A stretch of 64,000 nucleotides of DNA, taken from positions 2,490,001 through 2,554,000 of the forward strand of contig CP058931.1 of the NCBI GenBank assembly GCA_024760505.1, in the 5' to 3' direction. The notes below the pieces were generated by a model. That model saw only the letters and a program-made list of their open reading frames with translations. It searched no databases and had not been told where the DNA came from. Shown in pieces: positions 1-8,186 of the stretch (positions are counted from its first letter, which is position 1; each line of letters begins with the position of its first letter). The translations under genes were made by a program, and so were the position numbers. Source of the DNA: Nitrospira sp. GTDB taxonomy: Bacteria; Nitrospirota; Nitrospiria; Nitrospirales; UBA8639.

Positions 1-1
1 T

Positions 2-382
2 CCTAGGATATTTAGGCTCACCCCCGAAGCGGACATGCTCTATAAGCGGTATGACAAATACAAAAAAGGTTGTGAACCTCTACAAGCCATGGCCTATGCT
101 TGCCTTACCTTTCTTGAAAAAAGTGCGGTTAATCGACGGGCTGCAGCAAAACAATATAACATTGATGAGGAGATTTTTCGAAAAATCGGTGAAATCTCCT
201 CAACGCGTGGTGACAATCTCACCGCCAGAAAGTTCGAAAAAGAGGGAATCGAACGACCATTGTCGCATGGGGAGGCTATCTGGGTAGAAGCAGCAATAAA
301 GGCTCTGATCCGCCATGTAGGAGAAACTCATTCGGATAACCTTTCCCAGACACTCAAGATGTGTGATCTACCACCAATTTGA
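2..382 (+). CDS. Unrecognised protein, 5' end cut by window edge
   Basis: The reading frame is open from the first bases of the window, and the codons before the first ATG (35) are coding-like, so the gene starts outside. About 126 residues are visible. They are soluble and mostly helical, with a basic N-terminal half and the segment LQAMAYACLTFLE. There is no signal peptide, membrane segment or catalytic motif that I can name. It ends at TGA 380-382. I do not recognise the family. Confidence 0.6.
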   Translation, partial: PRIFRLTPEADMLYKRYDKYKKGCEPLQAMAYACLTFLEKSAVNRRAAAKQYNIDEEIFRKIGEISSTRGDNLTARKFEKEGIERPLSHGEAIWVEAAIKALIRHVGETHSDNLSQTLKMCDLPPI

Positions 383-833
383 GTGTGGCTAATTGCATCT
401 CAATTCTTTCCGGCCTTCTACTTATTGAGTCCTTCTTCTGTCAAGGGATGAAAAGGCTCCTTTCCGAAAAGTTTGATTTTGGATTCTTCTTTTGCAGTCT
501 CACAGCTTGACTTAATTCTTGGATTACCAAAAAATCCTCCAGGTACATTTCAATCTTACGTTTGGGTCTTGTGGTCAGCGAAGCGGATGATTGAACCCAT
601 CCGCATTGAATGGGCCGGGTAATCTATCCGCTAAACAGCGTCCGCGTCTGGAACCGCTTGTCAGCTACCTGCCGTGGCAGAAAGGTAGGCTCGAATCCAT
701 AGGCCTCTGACCCGCCACTCAGCCCTGGACTTTGTGAGGGCCTTTCATGCGTCAAACATCTCAAGGCTACCTACATCGCTTCCTCTCTTTCCATGGGCGT
801 CATGTATGTGATTTCAACAAGGGAGACCGGCAC
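383..833. other. Intergenic region, no gene seen
   Basis: About 450 bases without a convincing reading frame. A T-loop-like string lies near 690, but no acceptor, D or anticodon stem can be built around it. Promoter elements for the downstream gene are not clear. Confidence 0.5.
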
Positions 834-1361
834 GTGAGACAAGCCAATGCCGGGGTCGGTCTCGTAGAGGCGCTGGTTGTATTGGCGATCCTTTTTTTGA
901 TCTTTGCCTCCATCGAAACGTATGTGCGAACCGGAGGGGCAACTCCCGAGACACTAACCATTGACGGTCCTGAAACATTGGTTGACGGACAAGCCGGCAC
1001 ATATACGCTCACCGTGGATCTCGACGGTAAACCAACCACACCGCGGGAATTTACCGTACGAATTGATGAAGATGACTATTTCGACGATACGCTGGATGAA
1101 TTAATCGTAAAGGTAAATGTTGACGAAGATACGAAATCCGTACTTTTCGATCTTACATGCAAGGATTTGACGGTCAGCGGTGAGAAATTTAATCTCGTTG
1201 GAAACAAGGGCACGTCAGAAGGTGAGGCGGTCCACGGTATCCACGCCGAATACGGACGGGGTACACTTTCTTTCGATCTCGTAAGCAAGGAGAACTTCGA
1301 TATTAATTGTGTGCTTACCGAGGAAGAGCTCGAGAATGGGTCCAATGAAGGTAATCAGTAG
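834..1361 (+). CDS. Prepilin-like protein with Ig-like exported domain
   Basis: I choose the GTG at 834 because GGGAG lies 8 bases upstream. The frame could also open at 747, but that would bury the N-terminal signal. The product (about 175 residues) begins with a type IV prepilin-like segment, NAG|VGLVEALVVLAILFL: Gly at -1, Glu at +5 of the mature protein, then a hydrophobic helix. After it comes an acidic beta-rich region (about residues 35-165) with an Ig/cadherin-like pattern (GPETLVDGQAGTYTLTV). Prepilin peptidase normally cleaves after such a Gly, so this may be a minor pilin or pseudopilin. No other pilus genes are nearby. Function is inferred from the N-terminus only. Confidence 0.65.
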   Translation: MRQANAGVGLVEALVVLAILFLIFASIETYVRTGGATPETLTIDGPETLVDGQAGTYTLTVDLDGKPTTPREFTVRIDEDDYFDDTLDELIVKVNVDEDTKSVLFDLTCKDLTVSGEKFNLVGNKGTSEGEAVHGIHAEYGRGTLSFDLVSKENFDINCVLTEEELENGSNEGNQ

Positions 1362-1438
1362 CTGTTGGGTTGCACATACAAGTTGGGTTTATGAAGCCCA
1401 TATAAGGCAAAAAATTTGTGGAAAGAAGAGGTGACGGA

Positions 1439-2437
1439 ATGCGTGCGTGGTTGATGGATGACTATACGGGTGTTGAAAAATTACGGCTCGGTGAAGTGCC
1501 GGAGCCAAAGCCGGGTCCGGCGCAAGTGCTGCTGAGGGTGAAATTTGCAGCCCTGAACCCGGCTGATGCATTTCTTGCGCGAAAGATGTACCCGGCCAAT
1601 CCATCGCTTCCTCACATTCTTGGACGAGATGGGGTGGGAGAAGTGGTAGCGGTCGGACCAGGCGTAGAAAACGTGCGCTTAGGCGAGACCGTTGGGATTT
1701 TGCGTTGCGAGGTGGGTGTCGAGGCATGGGGAACGCTTGCCGAAAAGGTGGTGGTTCCGGCCAAAAGTTTGACTCGTATCCCTACCGGCTGGTCGGATGA
1801 AGAGATGGCCGGGGCTCCGTTGGTCTTTTTGACCGCCTGGCAAGCGTTGACCCAATGGGCCGATCCTCCGGCACCGCCATCTGCGAAAACTGTTCTTCTC
1901 GTGACCGGTGCTTCCGGGGGTGTCGGTGTAGCCTCGGTGCTGCTAGGGAAATCGATGAATCTGATGGTGGTGGCCCTCTCGCGTAGCGCGAAAAAGAGAG
2001 CAAAATTGCAAAAACTTGGAGCTGATTTCGTGTTCGACCCGATGGACGGCAATCTCGTGAAGTCTGTGACGGCGGCATTGAGCCCGCGAAAAGTCGATCT
2101 CGCGGTGGATAGCGTGGGAGGCGCGCTGCTCCCTCAGGTTGTGGCTCTGCTTGGATATGGTGGACGGATCAGCGTCGTCGGCCGGAGCGGAGGAACGGTG
2201 CCGAAGTTCAACACGGCGACTCTGTTTTTCCGCCGTAATCGAATAGGCGGAGTCTCCGTTGGAGACTTTACCGCTCAGGAAGCACATACGGCATGGGAAA
2301 ACATTGTCGGTCGATTAGATGCCATGGGGAAGCGGCCACAGGTCGACACCATTGTCCCCTTCGAGGAGGTGAAGACGGGGTTTGACCGATTGGCCCAGGG
2401 GCCGATGGGAAAAGTGCTGGTGCAGGTAGCTGACTAA
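1439..2437 (+). CDS. MDR-superfamily quinone oxidoreductase-like protein
   Basis: About 332 residues, the usual length for zinc-independent medium-chain reductases. The N-terminal GroES-like fold has the LGRDGVGEV motif (about residues 55-65). A Rossmann fold follows with the nucleotide-binding VTGASGGVGVA. No structural-zinc cysteine cluster is visible, so a quinone/enone reductase type using NAD(P)H is more likely than a zinc alcohol dehydrogenase. The start is the ATG at 1439, preceded by AGAAGAGGTGA; the GTG at 1418 is an alternative. The last 300 bases are present again, decayed, at 3710-4015. Confidence 0.85.
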   Translation: MRAWLMDDYTGVEKLRLGEVPEPKPGPAQVLLRVKFAALNPADAFLARKMYPANPSLPHILGRDGVGEVVAVGPGVENVRLGETVGILRCEVGVEAWGTLAEKVVVPAKSLTRIPTGWSDEEMAGAPLVFLTAWQALTQWADPPAPPSAKTVLLVTGASGGVGVASVLLGKSMNLMVVALSRSAKKRAKLQKLGADFVFDPMDGNLVKSVTAALSPRKVDLAVDSVGGALLPQVVALLGYGGRISVVGRSGGTVPKFNTATLFFRRNRIGGVSVGDFTAQEAHTAWENIVGRLDAMGKRPQVDTIVPFEEVKTGFDRLAQGPMGKVLVQVAD

Positions 2438-3012
2438 GGATAAGTTGGCTTCACTCTTTTGCCATCTGTGCGAATCCCCGGCACCGAAGATGTATGTCGA
2501 GGCGGTCTCCCGCTTTCTGCTTGGTTAAGCGTAAGATACTCTATCGTCACGGCCATTATGCAACCGATTGGTGCTGGATTGAGTTAACCCAAAATAATAA
2601 ACCACAATGCCAGACGATCAAAGATAAGATGAGAGAAAAAGAAAAAGGAGATCGACTGATCCCAACTGAACATCTTTTAGTAGGCTCTACGCTCCTTCCC
2701 TTCCAATAATCCTGTTCATTTTCACTTTCCTACAACTTGCTTTATTTCCTCGATTAAATAAGAATTCGTTCGGTTATTCCGGGGGGCGTCCCGGCAGCCG
2801 GGGTCCTTTTGCCACAAGAAAAGGACCCACAACCAATTTTCCCCAGGTCGGCCTCGTTTGATTGTGCGAACGCAGGCAACGAAAGGGCGGCCCAACTCGC
2901 CAGGATAAGACAAGGTCCGCCTATTGATTTGATCATCCGCCCGGTTGGCAGATTTGCAGGGACTGGGGTAATTGTAGATAGTCATTGCTGTCGATTCCAT
3001 AAGGAGGTGGCT
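2438..3012. other. Intergenic region with one copy of a direct repeat
   Basis: No convincing gene. A short open frame at 2494-2709 has no ribosome-binding site and a composition unlike a real protein. The stretch 2733-2769 reappears at 4096-4132. Confidence 0.5.
2733..2769 (+). repeat. 37-bp direct repeat, copy 1
   Basis: Begins CAACTTGCTTTATTTC and ends AAGAATTCGT. Copy 2 is at 4096-4132 and matches at 32 of 37 positions by my count. Each copy lies downstream of a 3' end of the MDR oxidoreductase gene (intact at 2437, decayed at 4015), so the two look like parts of one larger duplicated unit. Confidence 0.75.
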
Positions 3013-3642
3013 ATGAATATCTTGATCATTGGTGCCACTCGTGGCATTGGACGTCAATTTCTTGAGCAGGCGTTGATCGCCGGGCATACGGTCATCGCCT
3101 TGGTTCGCAATCCCCAAAATCTTTCTGCACAGAATGAGCGGCTGAGAGTAACCAAAGGCGACATTCTCGACCCTGAATCAGTCGGGCTTGCGATGGCTGG
3201 TCAGGAGGCGGTGTGCTGCACAATTGGCGTAAAAGTTCCATGGTTCCGGGTGACGGTTTTCTCGGAGGGAACCAAGAATGTCCTTGGGGCCATGAAAAAC
3301 AGCGGGGTCAAGCGTTTGATCTGTGTGACGGGTATTGGTGCCGGAGATAGCAAGGGACATGGTGGCTTTTTTTATGACTCCATCTTTTTGCCCTTCTTAC
3401 TTAGAACCATCTACGCCGATAAAGATCGCCAGGAAGCACTGATCAAAGCAAGCTTGGTAGACTGGACGATTGTCAGGCCAGGTTTTTTGACCAACGGGCC
3501 CTTAACAGAACGCTATCGAGTGCTGACTGATCTGAGCGGGGTTGCGGCAGGTAAGATCTCCCGTGCTGATGTTGCCCACTTTATGCTGAAAGAGCTTCAG
3601 TCCAAACACTATCTCAGGCAAACACCTTTATTGACTTATTAG
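3013..3642 (+). CDS. NmrA/SDR-type NAD(P)-binding protein
   Basis: The start ATG at 3013 follows a perfect AAGGAGGT at 3001-3008, which rules out the longer upstream frame. The product has about 209 residues. The N-terminus MNILIIGATRGIGRQ is a Rossmann GxxGxxG motif, followed by DILDPES and a VKRLICVTGIGAG strand typical of atypical SDRs (NmrA-like, biliverdin-reductase-B-like). It ends near DWTIVRPGFLTNGP, the family's substrate-side loop. It likely binds NADP(H); the substrate is unknown. It sits between the intact and decayed copies of the MDR oxidoreductase. Confidence 0.8.
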   Translation: MNILIIGATRGIGRQFLEQALIAGHTVIALVRNPQNLSAQNERLRVTKGDILDPESVGLAMAGQEAVCCTIGVKVPWFRVTVFSEGTKNVLGAMKNSGVKRLICVTGIGAGDSKGHGGFFYDSIFLPFLLRTIYADKDRQEALIKASLVDWTIVRPGFLTNGPLTERYRVLTDLSGVAAGKISRADVAHFMLKELQSKHYLRQTPLLTY

Positions 3643-3709
3643 CCGGAAAAGAGATGTATTGCCGATACACATTCAAACCGTGATAATTAACTCGGAATAA
3701 CGGGACCAA

Positions 3710-4015
3710 CAGGTGGTTGTAGCTCTGCTTGGATATGGCGGGCGGATCAGCGTCGTCGGCCGAAGCGGAGGAACGGTGCCGAAGTTCAACACGGCAACTC
3801 TGTTTTTCCACCGTAATCGAATAGGCGGAGTCTCGGTTGGAGACTATACCGCTCAGGAAGCGCATGCGGCATGGGAATAGATCGTCGGTCGATTGGATGC
3901 CATGGGACAGCGGCCACAGGTGGACACCATTGCTACTTTCGCGGAGGTGAAGATGGGATTTGACCGATTAGGCCAAGGGCCGATGGGAAAAGTGCTGGTG
4001 CAGATAGCTGGCTGA
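3710..4015 (+). pseudogene. Decayed 3' fragment copy of the MDR oxidoreductase
   Basis: The sequence is about 90 percent identical to the last third of the gene at 1439-2437 (compare with 2136-2437). It contains GGCGGAGTCTC and the final GGGAAAAGTGCTGGTGCAG. An in-frame TAG at 3878-3880 replaces the AAC of the intact gene, and there is no start region. Similarity continues weakly past the stop. It is a non-functional partial duplication. Confidence 0.9.
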
Positions 4016-4363
4016 GGACAGACTGGTTCACACCTGACGTCAGTTGTGCGGAGACAATATCTGAAGTGAATTCCGCTTTTGTAATTATAGAACAACAACT
4101 TGCTTTATTTCGTCGATTGCTCAAGAATTCGTCTGGTCCATTTCAATTGGGTGGATGAGGGTTGAAGCTTTTGTAGAAGTTTGTTATGCCGATCCGCGTT
4201 AGTAATCATGATAGAAGTCAAATACTCTGTGAGCTTCTGATGTTTCGAAAATGATGACGGTCCGAAGTCACCACTCAATGGCATTTTATGCGAGCAGAAT
4301 AATGAAGATCCGGCCCTTGTATGGATCCCTCTAAACATTGTTAGGTGCAGAAGAAACACAAAT
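4016..4363. other. Intergenic region with repeat copy 2
   Basis: No supported gene. Contains the second 37-bp direct repeat at 4096-4132. The weak minus-strand frames here look random. Confidence 0.5.
4096..4132 (+). repeat. 37-bp direct repeat, copy 2
   Basis: Partner of 2733-2769. It lies 80 bases after the decayed oxidoreductase end. Confidence 0.75.
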
Positions 4364-5035
4364 ATGGATCAATCAACCCCTACGAAGGAAGAACCTATAC
4401 CTCTGAAAAAACTTCGGCAGTATGTTTCTCTTGGGGCACTCCTTCTCGCTCTTGCTCACCTCATTTGGCCGGATTTGGCAATTGATGCAATTGCTCTTGC
4501 CTTAATCGTCATTGCTATCCTTCCTTGGATTGCGCCGATAGTTAAGTCGTTTGAGTTACCCGGTGGCTGGAAGGTTGAGTTTCAAGAACTTCAAAAAGCC
4601 GCTTCTCGCGCCGAGACTGCCGGCCTGCTAGCTGCGGAACCATCTCAAAAAGAGGCTATCTTCTCTTTTCAGTCAATCGCTACTCGAGATCCTAATCTGG
4701 CTCTTGCAGGTCTAAGAATCGAAATAGGGAAGCGGCTTTCCTTGCTGGCAGAGATTTACGGTCTTAATTCACGTCGTCCCATGGGTGTAGGTCAAGCGCT
4801 TCGAGCACTTGCGCAAGCGGAAGTTCTCACCAACGAGGAGCGGTCAATTCTTTCCGATATGGTGAACATGCTGAATGCTGCAGCTCATGGAGCAGAGGTT
4901 GATTCACGAGCAGCCAATTGGGCAATTGAAATTGGCCCTCGCCTTCTAACCTCACTGGATGAGCGTGTCACAGAGGCGCAGCATCTAACAAAACATTCAA
5001 CCGGAGCTGCCCAAAAAGACGCACTGTCCGGTTAA
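4364..5035 (+). CDS. Membrane-anchored helical protein, DUF4145-like
   Basis: 223 residues. A short charged N-terminus is followed by two hydrophobic helices (about residues 20-62) that would form a hairpin anchor. The rest is a soluble helical domain ending with LNAAAHGAEVDSRAANWAIE, reminiscent of the AAAHG signature of DUF4145/HEPN-like proteins. No Rx4-6H HEPN RNase motif is visible, so no catalytic role is claimed. No strong ribosome-binding site is seen. Its last 13 bases match the IS end sequence found at 23645, so the present stop may come from an insertion scar. The family assignment is tentative. Confidence 0.6.
   Translation: MDQSTPTKEEPIPLKKLRQYVSLGALLLALAHLIWPDLAIDAIALALIVIAILPWIAPIVKSFELPGGWKVEFQELQKAASRAETAGLLAAEPSQKEAIFSFQSIATRDPNLALAGLRIEIGKRLSLLAEIYGLNSRRPMGVGQALRALAQAEVLTNEERSILSDMVNMLNAAAHGAEVDSRAANWAIEIGPRLLTSLDERVTEAQHLTKHSTGAAQKDALSG
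5023..5035 (+). repeat. Solo IS-end-like 13-mer
   Basis: ACTGTCCGGTTAA is identical to bases 4-16 of the 16-bp terminal inverted repeat of the IS4-family element at 23645-24967. It contains the stop codon of the preceding gene. It could be a remnant end or coincidence; an exact 13-mer is rare by chance in 64 kb. Confidence 0.4.
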
Positions 5036-5193
5036 TTCAGAAATTGGTCGAAAGAAGAACGCCTGAACTTCTGGGGACTCTTTTGGACGTCTGCAATATT
5101 TCGGTGGTCAAACTCTCGGCTCGAACAGACGGCTTTCCAACCAGCCACTCAGTCGCGCGTCAATTTAGGGGTACACATTCACTGGGGTAAGTT

Positions 5194-6171
5194 ATGTTGG
5201 ATGAGGATAGAAATTCTGTTCTGAATGCAATAGCGTCTCTTGGCGTGCCTAAGGACCTTCTCCATATCCCCTTATCTGGAGCTTTCTACTTTCAGGAAAT
5301 GGGAGGGCCCGCGATTTCCACCTATTGGTCTGGTCCTGAAGTTGCTGAACAATCGAATTTAATTCAGAAACAACGGGGAGAGATGTTTCTGGTTGTTAAT
5401 TCCGTCCTATCTCTAGCCCATCTGTATGCCCGCGCATCCTCTCCTGGAAGGCATCAAAAGTTCGACGTCACATTTCTATTTTTCCTGAAAGGTTTTGCCC
5501 AAACGGCTGCAGCGGTAAACCTGCTTTGCAGGGCCGGATGTTATCTTGACGCGTTTGGCTTGATCCGTTCTCTGGCCAGTCGAGTAAACTTGCTTGCGCT
5601 CTTTGCTCTTGGTCCTCATCTCTTTGACGAATGGCTTAAATGGCCAAAAGATAAACGTTTTCTTGATGTGAACGTCCGTAACGAGCTTGCGAACAACGGG
5701 ATCACAATTTTTCCTCATTTTTATAAACAGTTCAGCGAGGTAATACATGGCCAATACCAAGCCATCGGAGAGTTAGGGTATATGGAAAAAGGGCTTTTCC
5801 CTAAAGTGGTCCCGATTGAGAATAAAGTTCTGGTTGCAAGCAAACTATTGTTTGGAGTCATTGGAAGCGTAGGCTTGGCCGCACTTACTCTTTGGCCACG
5901 GCAAGGGTTTGGCCAGGAACTGAAGGAAGAGGAAAGATTGTTTGTTTTCATTGCCGATAAACTGTTGCCTCCGAATAGGTTAGACCACATAATTGTTACC
6001 ATTGCCGAAGAGAGGCACTGGAAAAAAACCTCAGAGCAGAACAAGTTAGTCATTGGTGAGTGGTTCGATCAGACCGAATTTCGACGGCAACTCGATTTGT
6101 TCGGTCGCCCTTCGCGCGCGAAGGAACTCGGTAATGTATACCGAAAAAAGAAAACCAATGGCCAAGGCTAA
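5194..6171 (+). CDS. Unrecognised helical protein, DUF5677-like
   Basis: 325 residues, starting at ATG 5194 after a weak GGGGTAAG. It is soluble and mostly helical. The middle part (about residues 100-150: CYLDAFGLIRSLASRVNLLALF) resembles the helix-rich DUF5677-type proteins often found in accessory islands. The C-terminus is basic (YRKKKTNGQG). No catalytic motif can be named. It sits 158 bases after the membrane-anchored protein, same strand, in a region with no housekeeping genes, which suggests horizontally acquired cargo. Confidence 0.65.
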   Translation: MLDEDRNSVLNAIASLGVPKDLLHIPLSGAFYFQEMGGPAISTYWSGPEVAEQSNLIQKQRGEMFLVVNSVLSLAHLYARASSPGRHQKFDVTFLFFLKGFAQTAAAVNLLCRAGCYLDAFGLIRSLASRVNLLALFALGPHLFDEWLKWPKDKRFLDVNVRNELANNGITIFPHFYKQFSEVIHGQYQAIGELGYMEKGLFPKVVPIENKVLVASKLLFGVIGSVGLAALTLWPRQGFGQELKEEERLFVFIADKLLPPNRLDHIIVTIAEERHWKKTSEQNKLVIGEWFDQTEFRRQLDLFGRPSRAKELGNVYRKKKTNGQG

Positions 6172-6647
6172 CCTAGAGTTGGGCTCGGTCTGCCCATTCT
6201 TTACCCTCATGGATATTAAACCTCGGAAGGATTCTTTTTTGCTGAAGGGGGGGTTAAGTTTCCGCTCTTGAAAATGAATAGTGACCACTGAAATTTCCGA
6301 CCATTTCTTTTTATTTTTTACAACCGGATAAGCTGAGATATTTCCCTAATTAGCCGAGAACCTTATGCTTGATTCCAGTTTGATGGACAGTTTCATTGTC
6401 CCTTCCAATGAGAAAAGTGGGATAGATTGACTTGGATGGCTACATTTGTATTTCAAAGGGGACTTTAGGATGGGTTAAAGTATAATTAACAATTATCCCT
6501 TGTTGTTTCATAGATTGGGGTGTAGCTGGATGGACTGGATCAGTTAGAGAGTTATGAAATTCTCCATGCTCAACCCTGATGCCACTAGAAACCCCGAACG
6601 TGGCTCCGCGCCCTACACCTTTACCCATTGGATGGTTTGAAAAGATC
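6172..6647. other. Intergenic region, no gene seen
   Basis: AT-rich stretch. Short frames on both strands have no start signals. Nothing further is recognised. Confidence 0.5.
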
Positions 6648-7667
6648 ATGACCGAGCATTGCGTAATTATTGACACGAATGTTTATCGCTCAACGCTTCT
6701 TTTGCGTACTGGCCTTGGCCCTGCGCTGCTTCATATAATTTACCGAGGAGGCGCAAGGCTCGGCATGCCTGAGGTAATCGCGGACGAGATCCGAAAGCAA
6801 CTCCTGATTGCGGGGGAGACAGCGGTGGCTTCAATTGAACGCGGGTTCAGAGAAATCCTGGCGATTATGGGGCAGCATCGGCCGTATACTGTTCCTCCCT
6901 CTGCTAACATCGTGGCAGCTATAGAAGCCCGTCTCAATGAGCTCGAGAGCCTCTTTGAGTCCGTCCCATTAACATTGGAACATGCGCGATCAGCGCTTCG
7001 ACGCGTAAACGAAGGCTCGCCACCCAACGGTCCCAAAAACCAGCAGTTCAAAGATAGCCTGATCTGGGAGGCCGCATTAAATTTGGCGGATCGATTTCAT
7101 GTTCATCTCGTCACCAAGGATACAGGATTTTTTGCTGACAAGAACCTTAGCGCACCGGCTCCCGAGCTCCTGCGTGAGACGGAAGCTTTGGGGCGCACCA
7201 TATCCATCTACTCCAAACTTCAGGATTGCTTGGAGGTCTTGCGTCGTGATGCTACGGAGATTGATTTAGACCGAGTAGCTGCCGCTATACAGTCTGCTAT
7301 TCGAAGGGACTTAGACGTAAGTGCTGGCCGGCGCGGAGTTCGCATGGCACAGCTGATCGAGAAAGAACTTACCCCTTTCATTACTGAGTACCACGATGTG
7401 ATTGCACTTGGTTTTAGGTTGATGTTCGAAGGCGTAAATCTCAGCACCGAGCAGCGAGAGGATATCAAAATAAGCGTTGAAGGTGAAGGAAGGTATTCAT
7501 ACACTGCCGACAGCATGATTGATGTAAAACTCCACCGGATCATCTACGAATGGATGGACGAAGGGGGTGAGCATCGGTCGTCAAAGGATGCATACGGCTA
7601 TATAGGTACAGCCTATAGCGGGGAGGGCCCGAATCTTTATCATACCATTCGTGAGCCATTGACTTAA
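6648..7667 (+). CDS. PIN-domain protein
   Basis: Starts most plausibly at ATG 6648, giving MTEHCVIIDTNVYRS with the first PIN aspartate (D9) near the N-terminus. An ATG at 6579 would add 23 proline-rich residues, and neither has a clear ribosome-binding site. About 339 residues. Further PIN acidic positions are seen in QFKDSLIWEAAL and LVTKDTGFF. PIN domains are Mg-dependent RNases of toxin or RNA-processing type. The long C-terminal part (about residues 190-339) is unrecognised. No antitoxin-like small gene is adjacent, so a simple VapBC pair is not supported. Confidence 0.7.
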   Translation: MTEHCVIIDTNVYRSTLLLRTGLGPALLHIIYRGGARLGMPEVIADEIRKQLLIAGETAVASIERGFREILAIMGQHRPYTVPPSANIVAAIEARLNELESLFESVPLTLEHARSALRRVNEGSPPNGPKNQQFKDSLIWEAALNLADRFHVHLVTKDTGFFADKNLSAPAPELLRETEALGRTISIYSKLQDCLEVLRRDATEIDLDRVAAAIQSAIRRDLDVSAGRRGVRMAQLIEKELTPFITEYHDVIALGFRLMFEGVNLSTEQREDIKISVEGEGRYSYTADSMIDVKLHRIIYEWMDEGGEHRSSKDAYGYIGTAYSGEGPNLYHTIREPLT

Positions 7668-8186
7668 CCCGCAGTAGCGGAGCCAACTTATCCGGAAAGG
7701 GGCTGGGAATCGTAGTTGCCTGCAGGGGGGTAGGGATAATACTTTTCAAAATGAAAAAATGTCACCAAAAAATCCACGATAACCTTTTGCAATCCACATT
7801 GAAAAAGGTAAGGATAGGTTTCAAGAAGTATTTTTTCATCTGGGCACAGATCCTTTGTCCTTGACTCAAGATGACATGTATGATGCCTTTTTAATTGAAT
7901 CTGTAAATCTTCAATCCACCTGCCACCCATCTTCGTATCTGGAGCCATGATGGTAATAGCGTAATTTGAAATCTTAAGCTCCATGGCTTAGCTTAAGATT
8001 TCTTCTTCATTATTCTGTTTTGGCAAATCACGAAACGATGAAGATTCACTCGTCGATTTTTCCGTGTTTCAACCTTTCATAATTATAGGACGAAGCTTGT
8101 TGTTCAATCTGAAGACTGGTGTTAGCTATAGTACTTTGGTGTCGTCGAAACCCCCATCATTATCAAGGCATAGGAGTTGTTAACGC
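7668..8186. other. Intergenic region with degenerate interspersed repeat
   Basis: A 98-codon minus-strand frame exists at 7688-7984 but has no ribosome-binding site and crosses the repeat-like stretch at 7837-7882. I do not call it a gene. Confidence 0.45.
7837..7882 (-). repeat. Degenerate interspersed repeat, copy A
   Basis: On the minus strand it reads GTCATCTTGAGTCAAGGACA and then AAGGATCTGTGCCCAGATG. About 30 of 40 positions match 13680-13720. The general form (GTCATCCTGAG...AAGGATC) resembles short non-coding repeats common in many bacterial genomes. Confidence 0.4.

Noticed and set aside
585..720. tRNA-like T-loop string GGCTCGAATCC
   Set aside because: No acceptor stem, D-arm or anticodon stem can be drawn around it.
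2494..2709. 71-codon plus-strand frame
   Set aside because: No ribosome-binding site, random-looking composition, no recognisable product.
7688..7984. 98-codon minus-strand frame
   Set aside because: No start signal and it runs through a degenerate non-coding repeat.
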